From Thermoleophilaceae bacterium (GTDB lineage Bacteria; Actinomycetota; Thermoleophilia; Solirubrobacterales; Thermoleophilaceae): a DNA stretch of 5,785 nucleotides. The notes beneath the pieces are model-generated. The model worked only from the letters and a program-made list of their open reading frames with translations. It did no database searches and was not told the DNA's origin. This document shows positions 1 through 5,523 of the stretch, piece by piece (the stretch's first letter is position 1; every line of letters begins with the position of its first letter). A program made the translations under genes and the position numbers. Location: NCBI GenBank assembly GCA_013695855.1, contig JACCZR010000090.1:1-5785 (forward strand). Reading direction: 5' to 3'.

Positions 1-939
1 GGGCGTTCGGGTCGTCCAGAGATGCAGCTGGAGTGGGCAGACACCGCCCCATCGCGTCCGGCTGACCCGACCAATCCCAGAGATCCGGCCTATCGGTGGC
101 CGAAGCAAGTGGACGACACCGTTCGGGCGGCGCGCCGCTACGGAATCAAGGTGGCACTCCTCGTGAGGAGTTCGCCCCCGTGGGCGAACGGCGGTCGAGC
201 TCGGCAGTGGGCTCCCAACAACGCCGACTACGCCCGCTTCATGACCGCCGCCAGCCGGCGCTATCGCTCGGTCAGGCTCTGGATGGTGTGGGGCGAGGTC
301 AACCGAGCGGCCGTCTTCCAGCCGCTTCCAAAGAACAGCCGGGTCGGCCCGCGACGCTACGCCACCCTGCTGAACGGGGCCTACCGAGCCTTGAAGCGCC
401 GGAGCCGCAGGAACATCGTGATCGGCGGCATGACCTTCAGCTTCGGCGCGGTGATGCCGCGCAACTTCCTGCGCTGGATGCGCCTGCCCGGCGGCAAGCC
501 GCCGCCCCTCGACTGGTACGGCCACGGCCACAATCCCTTCACCCGCCGCTTCCCCAACCTGCGCCATCGCGGCTTCCCGGGCTATCCGGCTGCGCGCGAC
601 ATCAGCGACATCGACACCTTTGCCCGGGAGATCAGGCGGACATACCGGTCGCGGTACCGCGCCTTCCGGCGCCGCGGACCGCGGCTGTGGCTGTCGGAGT
701 TCACGGTGTCATCCGACCGGCCGAACCGGGACTTCGACTTCTACGTCAGTCGAAGCGCGCAGGCGCGCTGGCTGACCGCCGCCTACCGGATCGCCCGCCG
801 CGAGCCCTATGTGGCGGGCCTCGGCTGGATCGGGCTTCTCGACGAGCCGCCTTCGGTGCCGCGCGGCGTCACCTTCGGCCTGATGACCTCCGACGGCAAG
901 CCGAAACCCGCGTACTACGCCTACAAGCGGGCTCGTTAG
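1..939 (+). CDS. Glycoside-hydrolase-like TIM-barrel protein (clan GH-A type), 5' truncated
   Basis: The reading frame is open to the left edge, and the first Met (base 22) falls inside a conserved-looking stretch (MQLEWADTAP, then DPTNPRDPAYRW), so the true start lies upstream. Numbering from that Met, the visible 305 residues show a repeating strand/helix pattern typical of clan GH-A (GH5/GH39-like) barrels. There is a strand with SPPWANG (51-57), a strand ending VWGEVN (89-94) at the usual acid/base position (E92), VIGG (133-136), a His-rich loop DWYGHGHNP (164-172), and LWLSEF (222-227) at the nucleophile position (E226). It ends in SDGKPKPAYYAY, the usual tail of such enzymes. Clan members normally have Asn-Glu at the acid/base site, but here it is Gly-Glu. 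The product is basic (Arg-rich). The following glycosyltransferase starts 13 bases later, which suggests shared transcription and a role in making or trimming a surface glycan. Substrate unknown; the fold is fairly sure, the activity is not. Confidence 0.75.
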   Translation, partial: GRSGRPEMQLEWADTAPSRPADPTNPRDPAYRWPKQVDDTVRAARRYGIKVALLVRSSPPWANGGRARQWAPNNADYARFMTAASRRYRSVRLWMVWGEVNRAAVFQPLPKNSRVGPRRYATLLNGAYRALKRRSRRNIVIGGMTFSFGAVMPRNFLRWMRLPGGKPPPLDWYGHGHNPFTRRFPNLRHRGFPGYPAARDISDIDTFAREIRRTYRSRYRAFRRRGPRLWLSEFTVSSDRPNRDFDFYVSRSAQARWLTAAYRIARREPYVAGLGWIGLLDEPPSVPRGVTFGLMTSDGKPKPAYYAYKRAR

Positions 940-952
940 ACCCAATCAGGAA

Positions 953-2092
953 ATGGAGCTGATCCTCAGCACCTACGGCCTCAAGGGCTTCGGCGGGAGC
1001 GAGACCTACCTCCTCACGACAGCCGAGCACCTCGAGCGGCTGGGCCACCGGGTCACGCTGACCGCGGTCGAGCTGGGCCCGATGGCCGACAAGGCGCGCG
1101 CTCGCGGCGTGCGGGTCGCCGAGTATCCAGAGGCTTTGCCCGACGGCCCCGACGCCGTGCTCGTCCAGGACGGGGTCACCTCGCTGGAGCTGGCCAACCG
1201 GTTTCCGGACACGCCGCAGCTCTTCATCAGCCACGCAGACGCGATCGACTTCCAGGCGCCTCCTCAGCTGGCCGGCGCGGTCTCGGGCGTGGTCGTCTTC
1301 AACGACCGGGTCGCCGAGCGCGTCCGCGGGTCGGCGCTCGACGTGGACGTGTGGCGCCTGAGGCAGCCGATCGACGTCGACTGGTTTTCTCCCGACGGCG
1401 TCGCCCGCTCGCGCCCGCAGCGGCTGCTCGCGTTCAGCAACTACCTGCGTGGCACCCGGCGCGCCTTCCTACACGCTGCGTGCGCCGACCTCGACATCGA
1501 GTTCGTCCAAGTCGGCTATCCGGCGGGGGTGCACCACGATCCCCGGCGGGCAATCCTCGAGGCCGATATCGTCGTGGGCTATGGCCGTTCGATCCTCGAG
1601 GCGATGGCCTGCGGGCGCGCGGCGTACGTCTTCGACCACAAGGGAGGGGACGGCTGGGTCACTCCCGCTGCCTACCCCGTCCTCGAGGCCGACGGCTTCG
1701 GCGGAAGGGCAACGAGCACGACCGTCACCTCCGGCCGGCTGCGAGACGACCTCGGCTGCTACGACGTCGCTATGGGCGTCTCGAACCGCGACCTCGCGGT
1801 CGGCCGGCACGCGGCTCACCAGCACGCGGCAGAGCTCGTTCAGGTGATCGAGCGGCTCGCCTCACGCCCGCGGGTGGCGGATGACCTGTTGCCCGAGCTC
1901 GCTCGCGTGGTTCGCGTGCAGTCGCAGTTCGAGCAGCGAGCGATCGCTCTCGCTCAGGAGAACCAGACGCTGAGAGAGGAGCTCGAGGCGTTGCGGTGGG
2001 TGACCGACACCCGGCGCCACCGGTTCGGAATCGCCGTCGGCAGCTTTCTCGACGGCGCCAGGCGGCTGAAGCGCCGCGCCGGCGGTCGCTGA
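953..2092 (+). CDS. Glycosyltransferase, GT-B fold, family 4-like, with C-terminal coiled coil
   Basis: A 379-residue cytoplasmic or membrane-associated enzyme predicted to transfer a sugar from a nucleotide-sugar donor. The N-terminal domain opens with a strand and the glycine loop KGFGGSETYL (11-20), the usual GGxE signature of GT4 proteins, followed by LERLGHRVTL. The second Rossmann domain starts near 155 (RLLAFSNYLRG). The donor-binding region is ADIVVGYGRS (204-213), then LEAMACG (215-221), with E216 at the second position of the E-x7-E motif. The first Glu is not evident (GYG instead). Residues about 322-348 (QSQFEQ, ALAQENQTLREELEALR) form a heptad-like coiled coil, and the end is Arg/Lys-rich. 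The ATG was chosen because it gives the full first strand and no other in-frame start lies upstream. AGGAA abuts the ATG, too close for a normal ribosome binding site, so translation is probably coupled to the gene ending 13 bases before. Acceptor and sugar cannot be told. Confidence 0.85.
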   Translation: MELILSTYGLKGFGGSETYLLTTAEHLERLGHRVTLTAVELGPMADKARARGVRVAEYPEALPDGPDAVLVQDGVTSLELANRFPDTPQLFISHADAIDFQAPPQLAGAVSGVVVFNDRVAERVRGSALDVDVWRLRQPIDVDWFSPDGVARSRPQRLLAFSNYLRGTRRAFLHAACADLDIEFVQVGYPAGVHHDPRRAILEADIVVGYGRSILEAMACGRAAYVFDHKGGDGWVTPAAYPVLEADGFGGRATSTTVTSGRLRDDLGCYDVAMGVSNRDLAVGRHAAHQHAAELVQVIERLASRPRVADDLLPELARVVRVQSQFEQRAIALAQENQTLREELEALRWVTDTRRHRFGIAVGSFLDGARRLKRRAGGR

Positions 2093-2116
2093 CTCACCGC
2101 CGGTGGCGCCTGCTGG

Positions 2117-3928
2117 TCAGCTGCCGAGCGACCGCTGGGAGAGCACGCCCGCCACCTCCTGCCACCAGGCCCGGCCCTCGGGCTCCTTCGCCCGGCCGAT
2201 GCGCTCGCGGCAGTAGCGAAAGACCTGGCGCGGGCCACCGATGGCCACGACGCCGTCGCCGATCACGGCGAAGCGAGCGTCGTCGAGCTGCACGAGCGAT
2301 CCTGGGGCCCCGCGGCGTGTGCGAAGCGAGCGCGCCACGGGCACCCCGTCGACGTGCTTGGGGGCGCCCGGGTCCCCCTCCTCCTCGCGCCACGGACGCA
2401 CGCTGAACACGGCCGAGTGCGAGCGGACGGAGGCCACCACCGGCGCCGGCTCGCCTATCGGTCCGTGGCGCCACCGATCGAACAGCCCTTCCACCTCGGC
2501 ACGCACCGGCTCGCGGACGAGGATGTGCAGCCGGTCGCCCCCCTCGATCTGGGTCGATCCTCGTGGCAGCAGGGCCTCCTCGCCCCGGACGAGGACGTTC
2601 ACCAGCGCCTCGCGCGGCAGGCCGAGCTCGTTGATCAGCCGCCCGACGATGCAGTGGTCGGGGCCCACCGGGAACTCGAGCACCTCGGCGCCCAGCCGCT
2701 GGATCGTCCCCACCTCGAGCAGGGGCCGCGACAGCGCGGGCTCCGAGCTCGTCAGCCCCAGCGCGCGGGCCAGCGGCTCGAAGGTCGCCCCCTGCAGCAG
2801 GGCGGAGATCAGCACCACGAAGAAGACGAGATTGAAGAAGCGATCGGCCTCGGGGATGCCCTCGATCACCGGGAAGGTGGCGAAGACGACCGGCAGCGCG
2901 CCGCGCAGGCCCGCCCAGCTCAGCAGGGCCGACTCCCGCATGGGGAAGCGGCCGACGCGCGTGGAGAGGTAGGTGGCCACCGGGCGGGCCACCAGCAGCA
3001 GCACCGCGGTGAGGATCAGCCCGTCGAGCGCGACATCGCCGAGCTCGCTGGGAAAGACAAGCAGCCCCAGCGTCAGGAAGAGGACGATCTGGGCCACCCA
3101 GGCCACGCCGTCGTGGAAGTCCTCGACCGCGCGCTTGCCCGGGATGCGCGCGCTGCCGAGGGTCAGGCCGGCGAGGAAGACGGCCAGGAAGCCGGAGCCG
3201 TGCAGGACGTCGGCCAGCCCGAAGGCGAGCCCGGCGGTGGCGATCGAGGCGACCGGGTAGAGCCCCCGGGTGGCGAACGGGGCCCGTTTGAAGGTGGCCA
3301 CCGCGCCAAGCCCGACCGCCGCGCCCACCACCGCGCCGATGGGCAGCTCGGTCAGGCCCAGCACCACCAGATCGAGCAGGCCGTAGTCCGGCGACTGGAT
3401 CCATTCGATGAAGCCGATGACCAGCACCACGGCGACGGGATCGTTGAGGCCCGACTCCGCCTCGAGCGTGCGGGCCAGGCGCCGCCGCAGGCTCGACTGG
3501 CGCAGGACCGAGAAGACCGCCGCGCTGTCGGTGCCGGCCACGATCGAGCCCAGCAGCAGGCCCTCGAGCCAGCTCAGGCCCAGCAGCAGGTGGGCGGCGG
3601 CTCCGGTGAGGACGGCCGTGGCGATGGTCCCGAACGTGGCCAGCGCGATGCTCGGGCCGATCACGCCGCGGATGTCGTCCCAGCCGGCCACCAGGCCGCC
3701 CTCGAAGAGGATCAGGGCCAGCGCGATCACGCCGATCGTCCGTGCCAGCTCCACGTCGCGCTCCGAGCCACCGAACTCGATCAGTGCGAGGCCGTCGGAG
3801 CCCAGCAGCATGCCGAGACCGAGGAACAGGACCAGGCCCGGCACGCGCAGTCGCCCGGCGGCGAGCGCCGCGCCGATTCCGGCGGCCAGCAGGACGCCGG
3901 CCGCGAGGATGAGGCCGCCGTCGGTCAC
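2117..3928 (-). CDS. nhaP2: K+(Na+)/H+ antiporter, CPA1 family NhaP2/CvrA type, with TrkA-C domain
   Basis: A 603-residue integral membrane protein that exchanges monovalent cations for protons, serving K+ and pH balance. Roughly the first 390 residues are hydrophobic, with about twelve membrane segments. Diagnostic motifs are LILFEGGL (72-79), GTDSAAVFS (132-140) and AESGLNDPVAV (157-167), which carries the two adjacent acidic/amide residues of the ion site (N162, D163). Further motifs are GSGFLAVFLAGL (244-255) and WAGLRGALPVV (338-348). This set is typical of the NhaP2/CvrA branch rather than NhaA or plain NhaP. A soluble TrkA-C (RCK_C) domain covers about 405-482 (EVLEFPVGPDHCIVGRLI, then GDRLHILV). 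A further 115 residues carry SHSAVFSVRPW, ARSLRTRRGAPG and DGVVAIGGPRQVFRY and match no domain I recognise. E. coli CvrA is of similar length (about 580). The start is GTG with no clear Shine-Dalgarno, so the message may be leaderless or nearly so. Transport is assigned from family knowledge, and ion preference is inferred. Confidence 0.9.
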   Translation of the reverse strand: MTDGGLILAAGVLLAAGIGAALAAGRLRVPGLVLFLGLGMLLGSDGLALIEFGGSERDVELARTIGVIALALILFEGGLVAGWDDIRGVIGPSIALATFGTIATAVLTGAAAHLLLGLSWLEGLLLGSIVAGTDSAAVFSVLRQSSLRRRLARTLEAESGLNDPVAVVLVIGFIEWIQSPDYGLLDLVVLGLTELPIGAVVGAAVGLGAVATFKRAPFATRGLYPVASIATAGLAFGLADVLHGSGFLAVFLAGLTLGSARIPGKRAVEDFHDGVAWVAQIVLFLTLGLLVFPSELGDVALDGLILTAVLLLVARPVATYLSTRVGRFPMRESALLSWAGLRGALPVVFATFPVIEGIPEADRFFNLVFFVVLISALLQGATFEPLARALGLTSSEPALSRPLLEVGTIQRLGAEVLEFPVGPDHCIVGRLINELGLPREALVNVLVRGEEALLPRGSTQIEGGDRLHILVREPVRAEVEGLFDRWRHGPIGEPAPVVASVRSHSAVFSVRPWREEEGDPGAPKHVDGVPVARSLRTRRGAPGSLVQLDDARFAVIGDGVVAIGGPRQVFRYCRERIGRAKEPEGRAWWQEVAGVLSQRSLGS

Positions 3929-3953
3929 CCGGGGGCGAGTGTATGTTCGCCGG
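3929..3953. promoter_or_regulatory. Putative bidirectional promoter with overlapping -10 elements
   Basis: Only 25 bases separate the GTG of the antiporter (minus strand) from the GTG of the small SEC-C gene (plus strand). TATGTT at 3942-3947 is a fair -10 for the plus strand and sits 6 bases before GTG 3954, the spacing expected for a leaderless transcript. On the minus strand TACACT (3943-3938) lies 9 bases before GTG 3928. The two hexamers share two bases, so both genes could not easily be started at once. No convincing -35 is seen on either strand. The assignment rests on hexamer match and spacing alone. Confidence 0.35.
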
Positions 3954-4138
3954 GTGGCTGTGATCGACCGCCTCGAGGCCTTCGAGCGCGCCGAGACCTG
4001 GATGGACGCCGAGCGAGAGCTCGACGAGGTGGCGGCGGAGCGCCCACGGGGCGGGCACTCTCGTGGCCGCCCTCCCGGAACGACCCCTGCTGGTGCGAGT
4101 CGGGGCGCAAGTACAAGCGCTGCTGCGGCGGCCTCTGA
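3954..4138 (+). pseudogene. Small SEC-C zinc-motif protein, split by an apparent -1 frameshift
   Basis: The C-terminus reads RNDPCWCESGRKYKRCCGGL and stops at 4138. This is a complete SEC-C motif (C-x-C-x8-C-C), the zinc-binding module first known from the SecA tail and often found alone in small bacterial proteins. That frame has no ATG, GTG or TTG nearby upstream. The frame one base away, from GTG 3954, reads VAVIDRLEAFERAETW, MDAERELDEVAAERPRG, an amphipathic acidic helix region that looks like real protein up to about base 4052, after which it degenerates into Gly/Ser/Thr/Pro. Joining the two between about 4045 and 4070 (one base missing, within CACGGGGCGGGCAC) gives a sensible protein of about 60 residues. 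The Glu after the second Cys replaces the usual Gly. This may be a true mutation, a sequencing error in a G-rich run, or much less likely programmed slippage, since no canonical slippery heptamer was found. The exact role is unknown; zinc binding is inferred from the motif. Confidence 0.55.
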
Positions 4139-4149
4139 TCCAGGCTAAG

Positions 4150-4521
4150 TCAGGCCCGCAGGAGCGGGACGTCGTAGCGCTCGAAGACGGCGTCTCGGGT
4201 CACGAGGGTCAGGCCCTCGGCGAGCGCCTGCGCTATGAGCATGCGGTCGAAGGGGTCGCCGTGGTGGGGCGGCAGACCAGCGGCCTTCACCGCATGGGGC
4301 CAGGTGATGGACAGCTCCGAGACGCCGCGCTCCCTCGCAGCAGACACCAGGTCGACTGGGATTCTGAGCTTCCCCGAAGCCTCCTTGATCTTCGCCTCCC
4401 AGATGGTGGCGGCGCTGACTATCAGCTCATTTGTTTCATCGACGATCGCCGCCTCGGCTTCGGGCCGGAGGTCATCCTCCGCCCACCACACCAAGACGTG
4501 GGTATCCAGCAGAAGCCTCAA
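4150..4521 (-). CDS. vapC: VapC-type PIN-domain ribonuclease toxin
   Basis: A 123-residue PIN-domain protein, the usual full length for VapC toxins. Family members are Mg2+-dependent endoribonucleases that cut tRNA or rRNA. The acidic site is complete: D6 in LLLDTHVLVWW, E42 in SAATIWEAKIK, D89 and D92 in HHGDPFDRMLIAQA, and D110 in LVTRDAVFERY. The HHGDPFDRML block is typical of the COG3744-like branch that pairs with Phd-type antitoxins. The start is TTG (4521-4519), chosen because it yields the family's usual first strand and overlaps the antitoxin stop as TTGA. This weak start and 4-base overlap suggest translation coupled to, and kept below, that of the antitoxin. The gene converges on the SEC-C gene with only 11 bases between, and no strong terminator is visible there. 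Toxin identity is firm from the motifs; the RNA target is unknown. Confidence 0.92.
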   Translation of the reverse strand: MRLLLDTHVLVWWAEDDLRPEAEAAIVDETNELIVSAATIWEAKIKEASGKLRIPVDLVSAARERGVSELSITWPHAVKAAGLPPHHGDPFDRMLIAQALAEGLTLVTRDAVFERYDVPLLRA

Positions 4522-4754
4522 TCGCGCGTGCCGAAGAGACGCTCAAGCTCCTCGTCTGGTTCGTCGAAGTCGGGCGAGATCCAGATCTTGCCCTTCGCCC
4601 AGCCCGGCGTTCGTGGCTTGATCGGCGGCTGGTGGCGGACCAGGCGCGCGACGGGCTTCCCGTTGCGCGCGATGGTCACCTCCTCGCCCCGCTCGACCTC
4701 CTCGAGCAGCCGCGACAGCTGGGTCTTGGCCTCGTGGACGTTCACCTGGCGCAT
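4518..4754 (-). CDS. Phd/YefM-type antitoxin of the minus-strand VapBC module
   Basis: A 78-residue antitoxin that would bind DNA through its N-terminal Phd/YefM domain and inhibit the PIN toxin with its C-terminal tail. The N-terminus MRQVNVHEAKTQLSRLLEEV, then GEEVTIARNGKPVARLV (23-39), is the classic Phd/YefM fold. The tail GWAKGKIWISPDFDEPDEEL (51-70) ending in RLFG is the toxin-wrapping segment commonly seen with COG3744-like VapC partners. It is the first gene of the operon, and its TGA overlaps the toxin TTG by 4 bases. The ATG lies 6 bases after a TAAGCT hexamer inside a palindromic AT-rich patch, so the transcript is probably leaderless and autorepressed. No Shine-Dalgarno is visible. 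The assignment is secure by motif and by partner. Confidence 0.92.
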   Translation of the reverse strand: MRQVNVHEAKTQLSRLLEEVERGEEVTIARNGKPVARLVRHQPPIKPRTPGWAKGKIWISPDFDEPDEELERLFGTRD

Positions 4755-4759
4755 TGGCT

Positions 4760-4772
4760 TAGCTTAGCTAAA
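4760..4772 (-). promoter_or_regulatory. Putative promoter and operator of the Phd/VapC operon
   Basis: An AT-rich patch in a GC-rich surround. On the plus strand it reads TAGCT-T-AGCTA (4760-4770), an 11-base interrupted palindrome, with an overlapping perfect palindrome TTAGCTAA (4764-4771) and a tandem GCTTA repeat (4757-4766). On the minus strand TAAGCT (4766-4761) is a good -10 hexamer placed 6 bases before the antitoxin ATG at 4754. Phd-type antitoxins repress their own promoters by binding short palindromes over the -10, so this is a natural operator. Binding itself is inferred, and no good -35 was found. Confidence 0.5.
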
Positions 4773-4795
4773 CCCCGAGGACCAGGAGCCGGTGA

Positions 4796-4818
4796 ATCAC
4801 GATACGGACAATCGTGAT
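4796..4818. promoter_or_regulatory. Perfect 8-bp inverted repeat, likely operator of the RHH antitoxin
   Basis: ATCACGAT (4796-4803) and ATCGTGAT (4811-4818) are exact reverse complements separated by 7 bases, giving 15 bp between arm centres. The repeat ends 2 bases before the TAAGAT -10 element and covers the place where a -35 would lie. Ribbon-helix-helix antitoxins bind such paired half-sites as dimers of dimers, so autorepression of the plus-strand TA operon is the simplest reading. It could also affect the divergent Phd operon 42 bases away. Confidence 0.6.
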
Positions 4819-4820
4819 GC

Positions 4821-4826
4821 TAAGAT
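4821..4826 (+). promoter_or_regulatory. -10 element of the plus-strand VapBC operon, leaderless
   Basis: TAAGAT matches the -10 consensus well (TAnnnT) and stands out in the local sequence. Six bases separate it from the ATG at 4833, so transcription would begin at or next to the start codon, and no Shine-Dalgarno is present. The minus-strand antitoxin has the same 6-base spacing. The -35 region is occupied by the inverted repeat and does not resemble TTGACA. Confidence 0.55.
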
Positions 4827-4832
4827 GCAGAA

Positions 4833-5087
4833 ATGCGAACGACGGTCACGCTTGACCCTGACGCAGAGCAGCTGGTCAAGCAGGCGATGAAGGACCGGGG
4901 TCTGTCGTTCAAGGAGGTGGTCAACGAGGCGATCCGGTCGGGCTTGGGCTCGGCTCGAGGTCGGCGACGTCCTCGCATTGTCACCCGCGACATGGGCGAG
5001 CCCAAGATCGACTTGACTAAGGCCCTTCAGATCGCCGGAGAGCTCGAGGACGAAGAGCGGATACGCGCACTGTCCCAGGGAAGGTGA
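4833..5087 (+). CDS. vapB: VapB-type ribbon-helix-helix antitoxin
   Basis: An 84-residue protein. Residues 1-40 (MRTTVTLDPDAEQLVKQAMK, then GLSFKEVVNEAIRSGL) form a ribbon-helix-helix DNA-binding unit: a short strand with alternating Thr (TTVTL) followed by two helices. The middle RGRRRPRIVTRDMG (42-55) is a basic linker, and IDLTKALQIAGELEDEERI (59-77) is the acidic helix that usually covers the toxin active site. It would repress its own operon and neutralise the PIN protein encoded directly after it. A GTG overlaps its TGA as GTGA (5084-5087) and is the expected start of the toxin gene, though that frame breaks soon after. The start is supported by the -10 element 6 bases upstream and by the family's N-terminus. 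The pair is of the Mycobacterium VapBC kind. Confidence 0.88.
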   Translation: MRTTVTLDPDAEQLVKQAMKDRGLSFKEVVNEAIRSGLGSARGRRRPRIVTRDMGEPKIDLTKALQIAGELEDEERIRALSQGR

Positions 5088-5112
5088 CCGAACGCTCCTT
5101 CCCGACGCGAAC
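5084..5112 (+). other. Out-of-frame 5' end of the second VapC gene
   Basis: GTG at 5084 overlaps the antitoxin stop as GTGA, the expected coupled start, and begins MTERSF before running to a TGA at 5120-5122. One frame over, the bases read TLLPDAN and continue without a break into the PIN protein. PDANVLV is the conserved first strand of this PIN family, whose Asp is catalytic. Adding one base near 5095 would give MTERLLPDANVLV; a -1 slip at TTC-CCG would give MTERSFPDANVLV. So the gene appears to begin here but lies in two frames. Whether this is mutation, error or recoding cannot be told from the sequence. Confidence 0.6.
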
Positions 5113-5523
5113 GTGCTGGTGAATGCTGTCAACGAGCGCGCAGCGCAGCAGGCGGAGGCGCTCGCCTGGTTGAAGGCAGCCCTCGGCGGTGGGGAGCCCG
5201 TCGGAATCGCGTGGAACGTCGCACTTGCCTATCTGCGCCTGACGACCAACCCATCGATCTTCGCCGAGCCTAAGCCGGCTGAGGAGGCCGCCGGCGATCT
5301 CGAGGCCTGGCTCAACGAGCCTCACGTTGTAGTCGTCGAGCCAACACGGCGACATCTTCCCCTGCTTCGAGGACTGCTGTCCTCAGCCGGCACCGCCGGG
5401 AAGCTGGTCAACGATGCGCACCTTGCGGCACTCGCCCTCGAGCACGACGCGACGGTCGTCTCCTTCGACCGCGATTTCGGGCGCTTCGAGGGCCTTCGGT
5501 GGCGCCTGCCAGGGGCCGGCTAG
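5113..5523 (+). CDS. vapC: VapC-like PIN-domain toxin, 5' end frameshifted
   Basis: The readable frame from GTG 5113 gives 136 residues of a PIN-domain ribonuclease of the Mycobacterium tuberculosis-type VapC family. Conserved blocks are AYLRLTTNPSIF (39-50), KLVNDAHLAALALEH (97-111) with D101, and VVSFDRDFGRFEGLRW (115-130) with D119 and D121. These last two blocks are the usual signature of the family. Where many members have Glu before the second helix, this one has Asn (IAWNVALAY). GTG 5113 is the first start codon of this frame, since none occurs back to its stop at 5014-5016, but using it drops the PDAN strand and its catalytic Asp. The real gene almost certainly starts at GTG 5084 in another frame. 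As read, the toxin would be inactive or not made at all. Its TAG stop overlaps the stop of the convergent dehalogenase gene. Confidence 0.8.
   Translation: MLVNAVNERAAQQAEALAWLKAALGGGEPVGIAWNVALAYLRLTTNPSIFAEPKPAEEAAGDLEAWLNEPHVVVVEPTRRHLPLLRGLLSSAGTAGKLVNDAHLAALALEHDATVVSFDRDFGRFEGLRWRLPGAG

Noticed and set aside
96..962. A 288-codon plus-strand frame overlapping the glycoside hydrolase
   Set aside because: It is a shadow frame with low-complexity Arg/Ala/Pro composition, while the other frame carries the catalytic motifs.
2095..2105. CACCG-C-CGGTG hairpin between the convergent glycosyltransferase and antiporter genes
   Set aside because: The stem is only 5 bp with a 1-base loop and no T run on either side, which is not a credible terminator.
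2094..4058. A 654-codon open frame on the minus strand over the antiporter
   Set aside because: Its Arg/Gly/Ala/Pro-rich product lacks any fold signature. The other frame on the same strand has clear antiporter motifs and membrane segments.
2354..4138. A 594-codon open frame on the plus strand, antisense to the antiporter
   Set aside because: It is very rich in Arg, Gln, Glu and Gly with no domain, and is explained by GC-rich third positions of the antiporter. Only its last 30 or so codons (SEC-C) are coding.
4131..4145. GCCT...AGGC inverted repeat at the end of the SEC-C gene
   Set aside because: Four base pairs and no T run; expected by chance in this sequence.
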